Positions 1 to 10,089 of a stretch of 64,000 bases of DNA are shown here, piece after piece; within the stretch, counting starts at the first letter, position 1, and each line of letters begins with the position of its first letter. Both the position numbers and the translations under genes were made by a program. The notes below the pieces were generated by a model, which was not told the origin of the DNA, made no database searches, and saw only the letters and a program-made list of their open reading frames with translations. Origin of the DNA: Salvia splendens (taxonomy: Eukaryota; Streptophyta; Magnoliopsida; Lamiales; Lamiaceae); assembly GCF_004379255.2 (NCBI RefSeq), contig NC_056049.1:14120063-14184062 (forward strand), given 5' to 3'.

Positions 1-717
1 CCACCCAAACGTAACTACAACGTAGCCCCTCCGAAACAGCCACAACAAGGGGACCGTCAAGCCGGGAAAGTAAGTGAGGGTGCAAGGCATGATGGGAACT
101 AGGAATGGATACAACAAGGGAAGAACAAGACAAAGGTACACCAACAACGGCTTAACCCGAAGGCAAATGCGCACAATGGCCCGAATTGGTCGGGGCCGGA
201 CATCATGGGGGAAATGCAAAATGAAGGGGGCATGGAGCTAGTCATCCACCCCATTGAGGAGGATCATAGCGCTCATCATTGCGCTAAACACACTAGAGAT
301 CCGATTGCTATTCCCTCCTCTTCCGGAGGCGGCCGAGGAGGCTCACCGAAGGGAGCGAATAAGGGAAGGTACCATGCGCCCTCGGCATCGGGTACTCGAG
401 AGAATTCGAAAGACTCTTTCCTCCCTTTTAATCTCGATCGGGCTGAGTCACAAACGGTGGAAAACCACATGAGCACCAATCGGTACTACTCCCTCATGGC
501 TCGGGAAAACTTTGTGGAAAATGAGCTTGAGGACATGGGTGTGTGGGAAGCATACAATCCCCCCAACGGAGTCGATGTTGGAAACGCCCCTAGACCCCCA
601 AATTTGTCAGAGGTTGACGGGGATGAGTTCGAGGATTGCGATACCATTGAGGTGGAGCGGAGGCCGAGCAAAAATGCCGAGGATACCACCATGTCAATCA
701 CGAACCTCCACTGTTAA
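1..717 (+). pseudogene. LINE-1 ORF1, C-terminal fragment with nonsense codon
   Basis: Reading frame 1 is open from base 1 to a TAG at 100-102, then continues in the same frame to TAA at 715-717. The stretch before the stop (PPKRNYNVAPPKQ) lies just downstream of the CCHC knuckle in the other LINE copies. Further on come the family markers WSGPDIMG (about 190-215) and STNRYYSLM (about 474-500), which recur near the C-terminus of every ORF1 in this window. In L1-type LINEs, ORF1 is an RNA-binding protein that forms the ribonucleoprotein. The upstream DUF4283-like part and knuckle lie outside the window. Non-functional because of the internal stop. Confidence 0.85.
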
Positions 718-719
718 CT

Positions 720-2612
720 ATGTCTTTCAATCTCATGTTTTGGAACGTTAGGGGGATTGCGAATGTGCCCACCCAAAACGTTCTAAAAAGATTAATTAAG
801 TCTCATAATATTAATTTTCTTGCATTAATGGAACCACTAACGGCTCCCGACCCGGAGAAGTTCTCCAAGACCTTGGGGCTCGTCTTCCAAGGATCAAATC
901 TGAATGGAAAGATATGGGTGTTTGCTGAAGAAGGCACAAGATTCTGTGCTGAATGCGACACGGATCAAGTTCTTCATGGCCGGGTCGAGTCCCCTCGCCT
1001 TGTGGGACACATTGGCATTTCAGCGGTTTATGCTAAATGCACAAGGGGCGAAAGGATCCATTTGTGGGACAAAATGAGGGAAATTGCATTGGCTACTGAA
1101 GGCTCGCCTTGGATCATTGGGGGAGACTTCAACACCATTCTTTCGACGGGCGATAGAGTTGGTAGTGACACTAACCGACAAGCTGAAATGGTGGACTTTG
1201 CGGAGGCTATTGAAGATTGCAGAGTTCTTGATCCGGGGTTCGATGGCTCGGAATTTACATGGGCCAAGAATGGCCTTTTCGAGAGGCTCGATAGAGTGTT
1301 AGTGAATGAACCTTGGGCACAATGCTTTGAAGTGACTAGAGTAACAAACTTACCTCGGGTTTCATCAGACCATGGCCCCGTGTTGGTCCGGTGCAGAACC
1401 CCACGTACCCACACTGAGGGCAGGCCGTTCCGTTTTCAAAATATGTGGGTTAGGCACGATGGTTTTGCTGATTTGGCGAAGGGTGACTGGAGCCAACCAA
1501 CCGGGGCTGGAGGACTTCTCAATCTTCAGATTAAGCTTGGCCGAGTTAAGAAAACCCTTAAGGAGTGGAATAAGGCTGTCTTCGTGAACATTCACGACAA
1601 CCTTAGGGAAATGGAGGAAAAAATCGCGATGGCCCAAGCAGAATTTGAGGAGAGGCCTTCCCCGGATAACAGGGCAGAAGTTAACCGTAGCATTGCCATG
1701 TATATCCGTCTTCTCAAGATGGAGGAGGACTTCTGGAGACAAAAGGAGACCCTTAGATGGCTTGCGGAGGGCGACAAGAACACCAAATTTTATCAAAGCT
1801 GGGTCAAAAAAAAGAGATTAAGGATGCGCATCCACAAGATCAATGTGGGGGGGGAGAGAACTCACGGAGGAATTGGAGATCAGGAACTCTGTCGTGGATT
1901 TCTTCCAAAACCTCCTTGCCCCGGGACCCCTCTCACTCCTGGAGCCAGATTTGGGCTTGATTCAGCGCCTCTCACCTTCTCCTGAAGTGGAAAGCCCTAC
2001 CGAATCCACCAAGCGCAGAGGAAGTGAAAAAAGCCGTATTTGACATCTCCGGAGATAGCGCCCCTGGACCGGATGGTTTCACAGCCACCTTCTATACGGT
2101 CGGTATTGATGTTGTGGCTGCTATCCAGCAATTTTTCGAGGGAGCCTACCTACCCCGAAGCATCACGGCCACGAGCATCGTACTCTTTCCGAAGAAGCTT
2201 GGCCCAGACTCGTGGAGTGATTATCGCCCCATTAGCTTGTGCAATGTTTCAAACAAGATCATCACCAAAATCCTCACAAGGAGATTATCTCCCCTCCTCC
2301 CTCAGGTTATTGCGCCAAATCAGAGTGGGTTTGTGAAAGGCCGGCTGCTTAATGATAACGTCCTCTTGGCGCAAGAGATGTTCCATGAACTTCCGAGGAG
2401 CGCGCCGACCCCCAATGTTGCGGTCAAGATTGATATGGCTAAAGTTTACGACAGAGTCCAGTGGCCCCTATTGATCAAGGTCATGGACCGAATGGGCTTC
2501 CCCGCCAGAGGGATCTCCATGATTGAGAGGTGTGTGGGCTCATGCTGGTTTTCGGTCTTAATTAATGGAGTTCCATCGGGGTTCTTCAAGTCATCTCGCA
2601 GCCTTAGACAAG
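720..2612 (+). pseudogene. LINE-1 ORF2 (endonuclease-RT), frameshifted and truncated
   Basis: Starts at ATG 720, two bases after the ORF1 stop. The N-terminal AP-like endonuclease shows FWNVRG, MEPLT (the catalytic Glu), GGDFNTIL and SSDHGPV (Ser-Asp-His). The frame shifts at a G-run at about 1847-1855 (frame 3 to 1) and again near 2000 (frame 1 to 2), after which the RT region resumes with GDSAPGPDGF. A small deletion follows: FYTVGIDVV where related copies have five more residues. RT motifs then read NQSGFVKGRLLNDNVLLAQEM and end at RSLRQG (about 2612). The palm YADD motif, zinc-finger and RNase H parts are missing because of the LINE-2 junction. Confidence 0.88.
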
Positions 2613-2868
2613 GATTTTTTTTTTATCAAACACCTTCACGGTGGAGGGTTCGTGGGTCCCTCATCCCTATATATCAACAAAAGGCCATTACTTGATTACA
2701 AGAGGACCAATCTTTCTAAAGCTAGAGTGACAAAAACAATTTACACCACACTCTATTACAAAAACACCACAAGAGTAAATAGGGGTCAATCCGGGGATGG
2801 ACCGACACCCACATACTCTACGGCGTCCGGTACAAAGCAAGATCGGTGACCACTTTCCGTGCCTCGTG
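2613..2868 (-). other. LINE-2 3' UTR and poly(A) tail (as T-run)
   Basis: About 250 bases between the ORF2 stop and the tail. It is closely related to the 3' UTR of LINE-6 (34931-35183) but, apart from the last about 60 bases, unlike those of LINE-3 and LINE-5, so two 3' UTR subfamilies are present. The terminal segment in element sense can form a short CACC/GGTG hairpin directly before the tail. I do not find here the ACTTTTGGG-loop hairpin seen in LINE-3, LINE-5 and the O1E elements. Confidence 0.75.
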
Positions 2869-5800
2869 CTACTCTCGTTCATCATCTCTCACCCGAAGAT
2901 TGGGGACTCCCATTTCGTCCATCCGGATGATGGCTCTAATCCTTCTTGGAACATTTTGTGAGGACATTTGTTGGAAATTATCTTGTTCCACTCCCATTTT
3001 GGCGAGCATATCAGCCGCTTTGTTGCCCTCCCTATGAATGAAGGTGGCCCGGAATATAGACACGTTTGAAGCCATGCAAAAGGGCCATGACGCGGCGAAC
3101 TTGTGCCGGGCCCCAAGTCGTGCCATTGAGCAACTTAATAGCTTGTTCCGCATCTGATTCAATCCATATGGGTAGGTTGAACGCCTTCGCTACCTCCAAC
3201 CCATAGTGTATGGCCATGAGCTCGGCCTCAAGAGCCGATTGAACGATGAGGGGGGTTGCAAATGCTTAAGTAATTTCCCATTGTGGTCCCGAACAAGACC
3301 CCCTCCGCCACCCTTGTTTGTTGCCTCAAAGAACGCCCCATCCGTGTTAAGCTTGATCCATGTGCGTTCCGGGGGGTGCCACTTAACCGGCATAACCAAC
3401 GGTCTCGGCCCCCTTGTCTCGGGGTGATTCGGAGGGCTCATTCCGAGTTTCACTCCCTTCCAATGCTTCGGCTTGATGTGACCATTGGTCATGTTGTTGA
3501 GGATGAACATGTGAACCTGCCAAACAACGTTGTACGGTTTGAACTGAATTTGCTCATGTCGACTCCTATTCCTCTCCGCCCAAAGGAACCACAGAATGAG
3601 GTATGGAATGACTCGACTATGGTGTCTCCTATCAAGCTGTTGGGTCCTAGCGGACCACACTTGCAACCTGTCTTGGATGGTGTCGTTCACCCTAAGAGAT
3701 GGGGCCGAGCCTTCGAACCTACCGTCGAACTCCCTCCAGACACATGCTGCTCCCCACCCTCGGATGAAGAGATGTTGAAGGGACTCGGTGTTAGGCCTCC
3801 GTGGGCAGCATTGGCATTTCGACGCAAGCTCAATCTTCCTCCATTGGAGCTTGGAGTCAACCGGTATCCTGTTTGACAATAATCGCCAACTGAAGATTAC
3901 AATAGATTTTGTAAGGCCAGCCCTCCAAATGTCGTCGAGACCTTGGATTCTCGGCCTTTGCGTACGTATAGTCTCCCAGGTCGTAGTGAGCGAGAACTCC
4001 CCGAGCCGAGAAAGCTTCCATCGAGGGACGTTCGGTTCTCCCGCGACGATTGGGGTATGAAGGATTTGTGTGATAACCTCTTGTGGCATTCCAGCCTGGT
4101 TGTGAAGTTGACGTAACTTAGCCTCATACCAAGTTCCACCCCCAATGTAGTCCGAGACCTTGGCCGATGAGGCACCCCTATCGTCAAGGCAGATCTCGCG
4201 AAGGGGAGATTGACCAAGCCAAATGTCATCCCAAAAGTAGGCATCGCCCTGACCGATCACCCATCTAATGTGCGGATTTGCTTGATTTCTCACTTTCATT
4301 AGCCGCTTCCATGTCGGGCTACTTCTCCCCGAAGGGGAGGCCGCAAGGGGGGAGTTTTTATGACAATACTTGCCCTTCATGTATCTAGCCCAAAGGGAAT
4401 TTTGCTCCCGGAACCTCCACCAAAGTTTGATACTGAAGGCCCGGAGGACTTCTTTGGTCTTACGAATGCCGAGACCCCATTCAGGGGTGGGGAGGCAGAT
4501 CTGATCCCACCCAATCCAATGTGTCTTTTTTCTCTCTGTTGACGATCCCCAGAAAAATCGGGCCATCTGCTGATCCAATTGCTTAAGGGCACCGGATGTT
4601 GGTTCAATGGCCTGGAAAATGTGCAGCGGCACCGCTTCAAGTGTGCTTTGGAGTAGTATAAGCCTACCTCCAAAGGAGAGGTGTCGATGAGCCCACCCCG
4701 AGATTCGTGCAGCAATCTTTTCCTGAAGGAACATAAACATATCTGTACGTTTGACACCACGATAAATAGGAACTCCAAGGTACAAAAATGGGAAAGTACC
4801 TCGTGCGAAGCCTCCTTCATTTTGTATAATGTTGGCGCACCCTTCATGTTGTTCGGCAATGTAGAAGTTGCTTTTTGCCAAGTTAATCTACTGCCCGGAA
4901 ACCCCGGCATATGACTCCAAGCAAGTCCGCAGCCGCCTAAGAGGTCCCTCCTCTGCTTGTGTGAATATCACAATGTCATCGGCGTAGGCGAGGTGGCTTA
5001 TTTCCATGCAGTGGCGAGTAGCTCTAAAAGTCATTTCTTTCTTTCCCAAAATGAGCTTGTCTAATTTTCTTGAGAGGTACTCAGCTGCAATTACGAAAAG
5101 TGTCGGAGATATTGGATCTCCCTGTCTGAGGCCGCGGGTGGACTTAAAGAACCCGGAGGGGGCGCCATTGACCAGCACCGAGAACCAACACGAGCCCACA
5201 CATCTCTCAATCAAAGAGACCCACGGGGCCGGGAAACCCATCCGGTGTAGCACTTTCAAAAGGAAGGGCCATTGTACTCGGTCGTAGGCCTTAGCCATAT
5301 CGATTTTTACCGCGACATTAGGGGCCGGCGCACATCTCGAGAGCTCATGGAACATCTCCTGTGCCAAAAGGACATTATCATTGAGGAGCCGTCCCTTCAA
5401 AAATCCACTCTGGTTTGGTGAGATAACCATAGGGATGAGCGAAGTCATTCTCTTCGACATTATCTTTGTGATAATCTTGTTGACGACGTTGCACAGGCTA
5501 ATGGGGCGGTAGTCGCTCCACGACTCCGACACAAGCTTTTTTGGGATGAGGACAATGCTTGTGGCCGTGACGCTACGTGGGAGGTAGGCACCCCCGAAGA
5601 ATTGGCCTATAGCCGCCACCACGTCCGGCCCAACCGTCGCCCAACAGGCCTAGTAGAACAAGGCCGTGAAACCATCCGGCCCTGGGGCACTGTCCCCGGA
5701 GATGTCAAAAACAGCCTTTTTAACTTCCTCTGCGGATGGAGGGTCGGGGAGAGCAGCCACTTCATCCAAGGGTGGGAGTTGCCAAATCAAGGTCTGGCTC

Positions 5801-7010
5801 GGACAAAGTGAGGGGCCCCAGGGCCAGGAGGTCTTGAAAGAACTCCACCGCCGAACTTCTTAACTCCATTTCGTCCGAGATCTCCCGGCCGCCCACATTG
5901 ATCTTGTGGATGCACATGCGGATCCTTTTTTGTTTGACCCAACTTTGGTAGAATTTAGTATCCCCTAGCCATCTTAGGGTAGCCTTTTGTCGCCAGAAGT
6001 CCTCCTCCATTTTAAGGAGTCGAATGTACTCGGCAATGCATCTATTGAACTCTGTCCTGTTCTCCGGGGTTGGCCTTTCTTCGAAATCGCTTTGGGCCAG
6101 TGCGATTTTCACCTCCATATCCCTGAGGTTGTTATGGATGTTCCCAAAGGTCTCCTTGTTCCACACCTTTAGGATTCTCTTTAGTCGAGCAAGTTTGATT
6201 TGGAAATTGAGGAGGCCTTCGGACTCCGTCGGTTGGCTCCAATCTCCCCAAACAAGGTCCTCAAATCTCTCGTGCCTAACCCACATGTTTTGGAACCTGA
6301 ATGGCCAACCTCCGCTGTTGTTGCTTGTCACTTTGCATCTTACCAACACAGGCCCGTGGTCCGAGGCAATCCGGGGCAGGTTCGTCACCCGAGTAGTTTC
6401 CAAGGTTTTGTGCCCATCGTTCGTTCACAAGGATTCTATCCAATCTTTCAAAAAGGCCATTCTTGGCCCACGTGAACTCCGACCCATCAAATCCCGGGTC
6501 TGGTTTCCTGCAGTCCTCAATGGCCTCCGCAAAGTCCACCATTTCAGCTTGGCAGTTTGTGTCACTCCCTACTCTGTCTCGCGGATGGAGAATGGTATTG
6601 AAGTCCCCTCCAATCATCCAGAGTGTACCCTCCAAAAGTATAGAGCACTCCCTCAATTCATCCCATAAATGAAGTCGTTCGGTCCTCGTGCATTTTGCGT
6701 AAATCGCCGAGACACACAAGTGGCTAGCAAGGCGAGGAGATCCAAAGCGGCCGGATAGGGCCTGATCCGTATCTCTCTCGGCCACGAAGCTGGCCCCTTC
6801 CTCAACAAACACCCAGATCTTCCCATTTCTATTCGAGCCTTGGAAAGCCAACCCCAAAGCCTTTGAGAACTTCTCCGGGTTAGGGCTTGTGAGCGGCTCC
6901 ATTATTGCAAGAAAGTGAATATTATGAGTCTTAATTAATCTTTTAAGAACATTTTGGGTAGGCGCGTTAGCAACTCCCCTAACGTTCCAAAACATAAAAT
7001 TGACAGACAT
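2869..7010 (-). pseudogene. LINE-2 ORF2 (endonuclease-RT-RNase H), multiply broken
   Basis: ATG at 7008-7010. Order in the protein: AP-like endonuclease (FWNVRGVAN, GGDFNTIL, ASDHGPV), RT (SGFLKGRLLNDNVLLAQEM, LRQGDPISP, AYADDIVIF near 4970-4995), a CCxC zinc-finger-like zf-RVT segment (KCQCCPRRPNTESLQHLF) and a C-terminal RNase H (LNTDGA, ESDAEQAIKLLNG, FIHREGNKAADML). Lesions seen: frameshift near 6405, frameshift near 5795, CAG-to-TAG stops at about 5649-5651 and 4888-4890, and frameshifts near 3262 and 3060. The RNase H domain is a known addition to one plant L1 lineage. The sequence is close to LINE-6, so both came from one subfamily. Confidence 0.88.
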
Positions 7011-7012
7011 GA

Positions 7013-8984
7013 TTAATGGGGAAGTATCTTACCTGGTGACCGTGAGAGGTCCCCCTGAAATTCCACCATTCGTAGTCGTTCCTCTCCTAGGCATTCCTCC
7101 TCATGCATGAGCATGGGATCTTCCCCATCGGCAAAAGGGATGGTTCGGGGAATCCCCTCTTTATCTCCATCCCCCTCCAGCACATCATAATCTTCTAAGA
7201 AATCTTCATTCTCCATGAGAGAATAGTATTGGTTGGAGCTTAGGACATTTCGGGCTGCTTGGGACCCTCGGCCCCTTGCCGCTCCCCGTGCGCCCCCTCT
7301 CCAACAAGTGAACGCTCCTCGTCGTGAGGGCGTGTACCCGTTCGTGGCTCCATGGAATTCACCACCACGATGGGTAGAGCTAGCAAGCACTCCGACGGTT
7401 TTATCAAAGGTTTCTCGGCCATAGGAACTCTCACCACCTTCATGGACGCTTGCAACCGGAGCCAGGTCAAAGTTACCATGCACTTCGCCCATGATGTCCG
7501 GCCCTGACCACTCCCTCGGCTCGGAGCCATTAGCCGAGGATCTGGCCTTTGGCTGCCTCTTCGACCCTTTGTTTTTCTTTTGATGTTTCCACTCGTTAGT
7601 GCTAGCCATTTCCTTTGGTTGTTCCGTTTTGTCCCTTCCCCCTTGATTCTCATGGTGTGGCTGTCTCGGTGTTACATTATTGTAGTTCCTCTTCGGGGGA
7701 CGCTCAACATTGCCCGCCGCGTAACACACCTCACTTTTGTGTCTTACATGCCTACATTCCATGCAATATGCCGGGATCTTGTCCCATTTCACTTTTAGCA
7801 CCGTCTCACGTCCACAAATATCTAGAATGAACTCCTCGGGAGGTGGCTTCGTGATGTCAATCTCAATGAAAATGCGAGCAAACGAAAGTCTCGACTTGTT
7901 GGCCGTAGCACGATCCACTTGTATCGGGGTTCCAAGCAATTTACCGATTGCAAAGACGGCGGCGTGATCAAAAAGGTGGATTGGGAGGCCAATGATGTTG
8001 CACCAAACTGCCGCGATCGGGGACTCACAATACGCATCAAAATCCGGGGACCACTTGAAAACCCTCATGGGATGCCGATCAATAAACCACACGGCGTCCC
8101 TTTCGGTCCACTAAGCAATCAGGCATAATCCGCCATATCCTCGAATTGAACAAATATATGCTTAGCATTAATATATTTCCATGTAAAACCTCTATTGAAT
8201 TTGATATTATCTAATGCCTTTTGTATTTGGTATGAAGTGGGTATAGAGTGGGAGAACTTACCCGCAATGGCGTGCCCAATGCTCGAGGCTAGCTTTTGGA
8301 TTTCCGCTCCGGAGAAGTAGATTGCCGGAATGCCATTGGAAGTAGTCGCAAAGCCAATATTGGGGATGTTATCCGGCTCAAACACTTTCGGCCCTTCGAC
8401 GTTCGGTGACATCCGAACCATATCCGCCATGCTCTTGGGTGCGCTTGTGTTCCGCGCACCATCTTCATTTCCTTCGGGTCGGGAGTTTCTCAATGAGGCC
8501 TTGTGCCATGTCGCCCAAGCGTTGCCTAGTGGTTCGGCTCCAACCAAGGCTTGCGGTCCACGGTGCTCGCACATATCGGCCATCGGCGTGTCATCCTTGG
8601 CCGGCCTCCCGTCCGCAACCGAGGCCATGTTCTCGGTCGTCTCGGTAGCCTTGTCGGGGGCAGAGGGCCCTGACGTAGCTCGATGTGGTGTGGCGTCCGG
8701 CTGTGGGGGTTGGCTCGGGAGTGACCGATGGGCCATTTGCTACCGAGGGTGGTTCGGGGGTTGGTCCGGAGGTCCATGGTAGGGCGAGGTTCGGTCCGGC
8801 ATTTTCGGCTAGGTCCGCCGGCCATTTGTCTCCGAGAAGGGGCTGCGCCACCATGGAGTCTAACATCTCCGGCGTGTCAAGGGTGACAAGATGCAAGAGA
8901 AGGTTGGTAGGATTTGGTTGCACATGGCCTCCCAAGTCTAGTGCATCATGTGAGTCACCATTGTGGTAAGAGACCAAACCACTT
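7013..8984 (-). pseudogene. LINE-2 ORF1 (DUF4283-like, CCHC), broken; remainder at 10070-10086
   Basis: TAA at 7013-7015, two bases before the ORF2 ATG. It contains the DUF4283-like core (IGHAIAGKFSHSIPTSYQIQKAL ... WFIDRHPMRVFKWSPDFDAYCESPIAAVWCNIIGLPIHLFD) and a CX2CX4HX4C knuckle (CMECRHVRHKSEVC), then the C-terminal STNQYYSLM-type segment. Breaks: CGA-to-TGA stop at 8119-8121, a one-base deletion near 8095, and a frameshift near 8720. The upstream portion (LHLVTLDTPEMLDSMVAQPLLG) matches the N-terminal motif of the other ORF1 copies. The frame is cut at 8984 by the L7 retrocopy and continues for a few codons at 10070-10086. Confidence 0.85.
8969..8984. repeat. Left target-site duplication of the L7 retrocopy
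   Basis: Sequence agagaccaaaccactt, repeated exactly at 10054-10069. Sixteen bases is typical of L1-type target-primed insertion. The repeat is LINE-2 ORF1 sequence, so LINE-2 was the target. Confidence 0.95.
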
Positions 8985-9129
8985 AGGGTTTAGACAGGAC
9001 TCCCTCTCTTAACTCTCTCGCCGTCGATGCTGGAACGTCTGCCGTAGTTCCTCGAAATCGATTGTTTCTCTTCCAATTATTCTCTCTTCTATTTGCATTA
9101 TCGCTAATTTCGTCGAGTAAAATACAAAA
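8985..9129 (+). promoter_or_regulatory. 5' leader of the L7 retrocopy with telo-box-like motif
   Basis: The first bases after the duplication complete ttagggttt, the reverse complement of the telo-box AAACCCTAA, which is commonly found at promoters and leaders of plant ribosomal protein genes. The remainder is pyrimidine-rich (tctcttcc and similar tracts), as expected for a translational-apparatus mRNA leader. Whether it has any promoter activity here is unknown. Confidence 0.55.
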
Positions 9130-9873
9130 ATGGCGACGGAGGAGGCGGTCCCAGCGGCTCTAAATTACATACCGGAGGTCGTGCTGAAGAAGAGGATGAC
9201 TAATGAACAATGGGCAGTTAGAAGAAAACTCCAGCAGGAAGAGAGGGCTAAGCGTCAGAAAACCGGCAATTTTATCATCAAGAAGCCCGAGCAATTCATC
9301 CGAGAATATCGCGATAAGGAATTGGACCTAGTTCAAATGAAGAGTAGGGGGAAGCGAATCAGATCAGCATCAGTAACACCGGAATCCAATCTTTTGTTTG
9401 TCATTCGCATACGAGGAAAAACTGACATGCATCCAAAAACTCGGAAGATTCCGTATGCTTTGAAATTAAGGAAAATACGGACTGGAGTATTTGTGAAGGC
9501 TAGTGCAGGAATAATGGAAATGTTGGAAAAGGTGGAGCCGTATGTAACTTATGGATATCCCAATGTGAAGAGTGTAAAGGACTTGATCTACAAGAAAGGT
9601 GTAGTAAGAGTCGGCAAGGAGAGGATTCCTTTAACCGATAACAACATTGTGGAACAGGAATTGGGTAAGCATAGCATCATATGCATAGAAGACATAGTGA
9701 ATGAGATTGTTGTTGTTGGTCCCCATTTCAAGTCAGTCACCAGTTTCCTCTGCCCCTTTGTGCTGAACAATCCGGAAAAGGTACTGCAAGGAAAGAAGAA
9801 AAGGTTCGAAGATGGAGGAGATTCTGGAAATAGGAAGGATAAGATAAATGAGTTGATCAGCAAGATTAATTAG
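9130..9873 (+). CDS. RPL7: 60S ribosomal protein L7 (L7-1 type, uL30 family), intronless retrocopy
   Basis: 247 codons, ATG 9130 to TAG 9871-9873. The lysine/arginine-rich N-terminus (LKKRMTNEQWAVRRKLQQEE) is followed by the L30/L7 core: LLFVIRIRGKTDMHPKTRKI (about residues 94-113), YVTYGYPNVKSVKDLIYKKG (about 138-157) and LTDNNIVEQELGKHSIICIEDIVNEI (about 166-191). The C-terminal GGDSGNRKDKINELISKIN is characteristic of the divergent plant L7-1 paralog rather than the canonical L7. In the ribosome L7 is a large-subunit protein; L7-1 resembles assembly-associated variants. Length equals the family length and there is no stop or frameshift, although host LINE-2 is heavily decayed. It may be a young processed pseudogene or a functional retrogene; the sequence alone cannot decide. 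Confidence 0.92.
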   Translation: MATEEAVPAALNYIPEVVLKKRMTNEQWAVRRKLQQEERAKRQKTGNFIIKKPEQFIREYRDKELDLVQMKSRGKRIRSASVTPESNLLFVIRIRGKTDMHPKTRKIPYALKLRKIRTGVFVKASAGIMEMLEKVEPYVTYGYPNVKSVKDLIYKKGVVRVGKERIPLTDNNIVEQELGKHSIICIEDIVNEIVVVGPHFKSVTSFLCPFVLNNPEKVLQGKKKRFEDGGDSGNRKDKINELISKIN

Positions 9874-10053
9874 CATGAGTATTGGTTGTCGGTCTTGAAC
9901 TTGGAAGCTATTTAATTTTAAAATTTTGTTTTTGATCGGGATTAAATCTCATACATTGCCTCTGTTTTAGCAGCTAATGTTTTTGTGTTTAAGTCATATA
10001 TTCTAAATTGAGAATTTGATACCCCATGAGAAAAAAAAAAAAAAAAAAAAAAG

Positions 10054-10069
10054 AGAGACCAAACCACTT
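10054..10069. repeat. Right target-site duplication of the L7 retrocopy
   Basis: Exact second copy of agagaccaaaccactt, directly after the A-tract and one G. LINE-2 ORF1 coding resumes here (element sense: ...FFLESG), confirming the pre-insertion site. Confidence 0.95.
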
Positions 10070-10089
10070 TCCAAAAAAAAAGAGAATAT

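Larger units (their letters stand above)
1..2612 (+). mobile_element. LINE-1: L1-type LINE fragment, interrupted at its RT domain
   Basis: Non-LTR retrotransposon fragment holding the C-terminal part of ORF1 and the first half of ORF2. It enters from beyond the left edge and stops abruptly in the RT fingers/palm region (residues reading RSLRQG), where a T-run opens the opposite-strand LINE-2. Seen directly: ORF1 and ORF2 separated by TAA-CT-ATG at 715-722. The copy is dead, with an in-frame stop in ORF1 and two frameshifts in ORF2. Nothing to the right of LINE-2 resumes this element, so the host site of LINE-2 cannot be reconstructed from the window. Confidence 0.9.
8985..10053 (+). mobile_element. 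Processed retrocopy of a ribosomal protein L7 mRNA
   Basis: An mRNA-like insert: 145-base leader, a single intronless ORF (9130-9873), about 157 bases of 3' UTR, then 22 uninterrupted A residues (10031-10052), all bounded by an exact 16-bp duplication of LINE-2 sequence. These are the hallmarks of an mRNA reverse-transcribed by an L1-type machinery. The leader begins agggtttagac, so the copy may be nearly full length at the 5' end. It brings no genomic promoter of its own, unless one has formed from the flanking LINE sequence. Confidence 0.93.
2613..10086 (-). mobile_element. LINE-2: near full-length L1-type LINE on the minus strand
   Basis: The 3' end is on the left. The T-run at about 2616-2625 is the poly(A) tail, followed by the family 3' terminus (caaacaccttcacggtggag) also found beside the tails of LINE-3, -5 and -6. 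ORF2 is 2869-7010 and ORF1 extends from 7013 to about 10086, interrupted by the L7 retrocopy at 8985-10053. The protein reading of the right part (S-x-x-L-E-S then GLVSYHNGDSHDAL) matches the ORF1 of LINE-4, showing that both sides of the retrocopy belong to LINE-2. The 5' end is truncated inside ORF1 at about 10086, where LINE-3 begins in the opposite orientation. The coding regions are degenerate. Confidence 0.85.
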
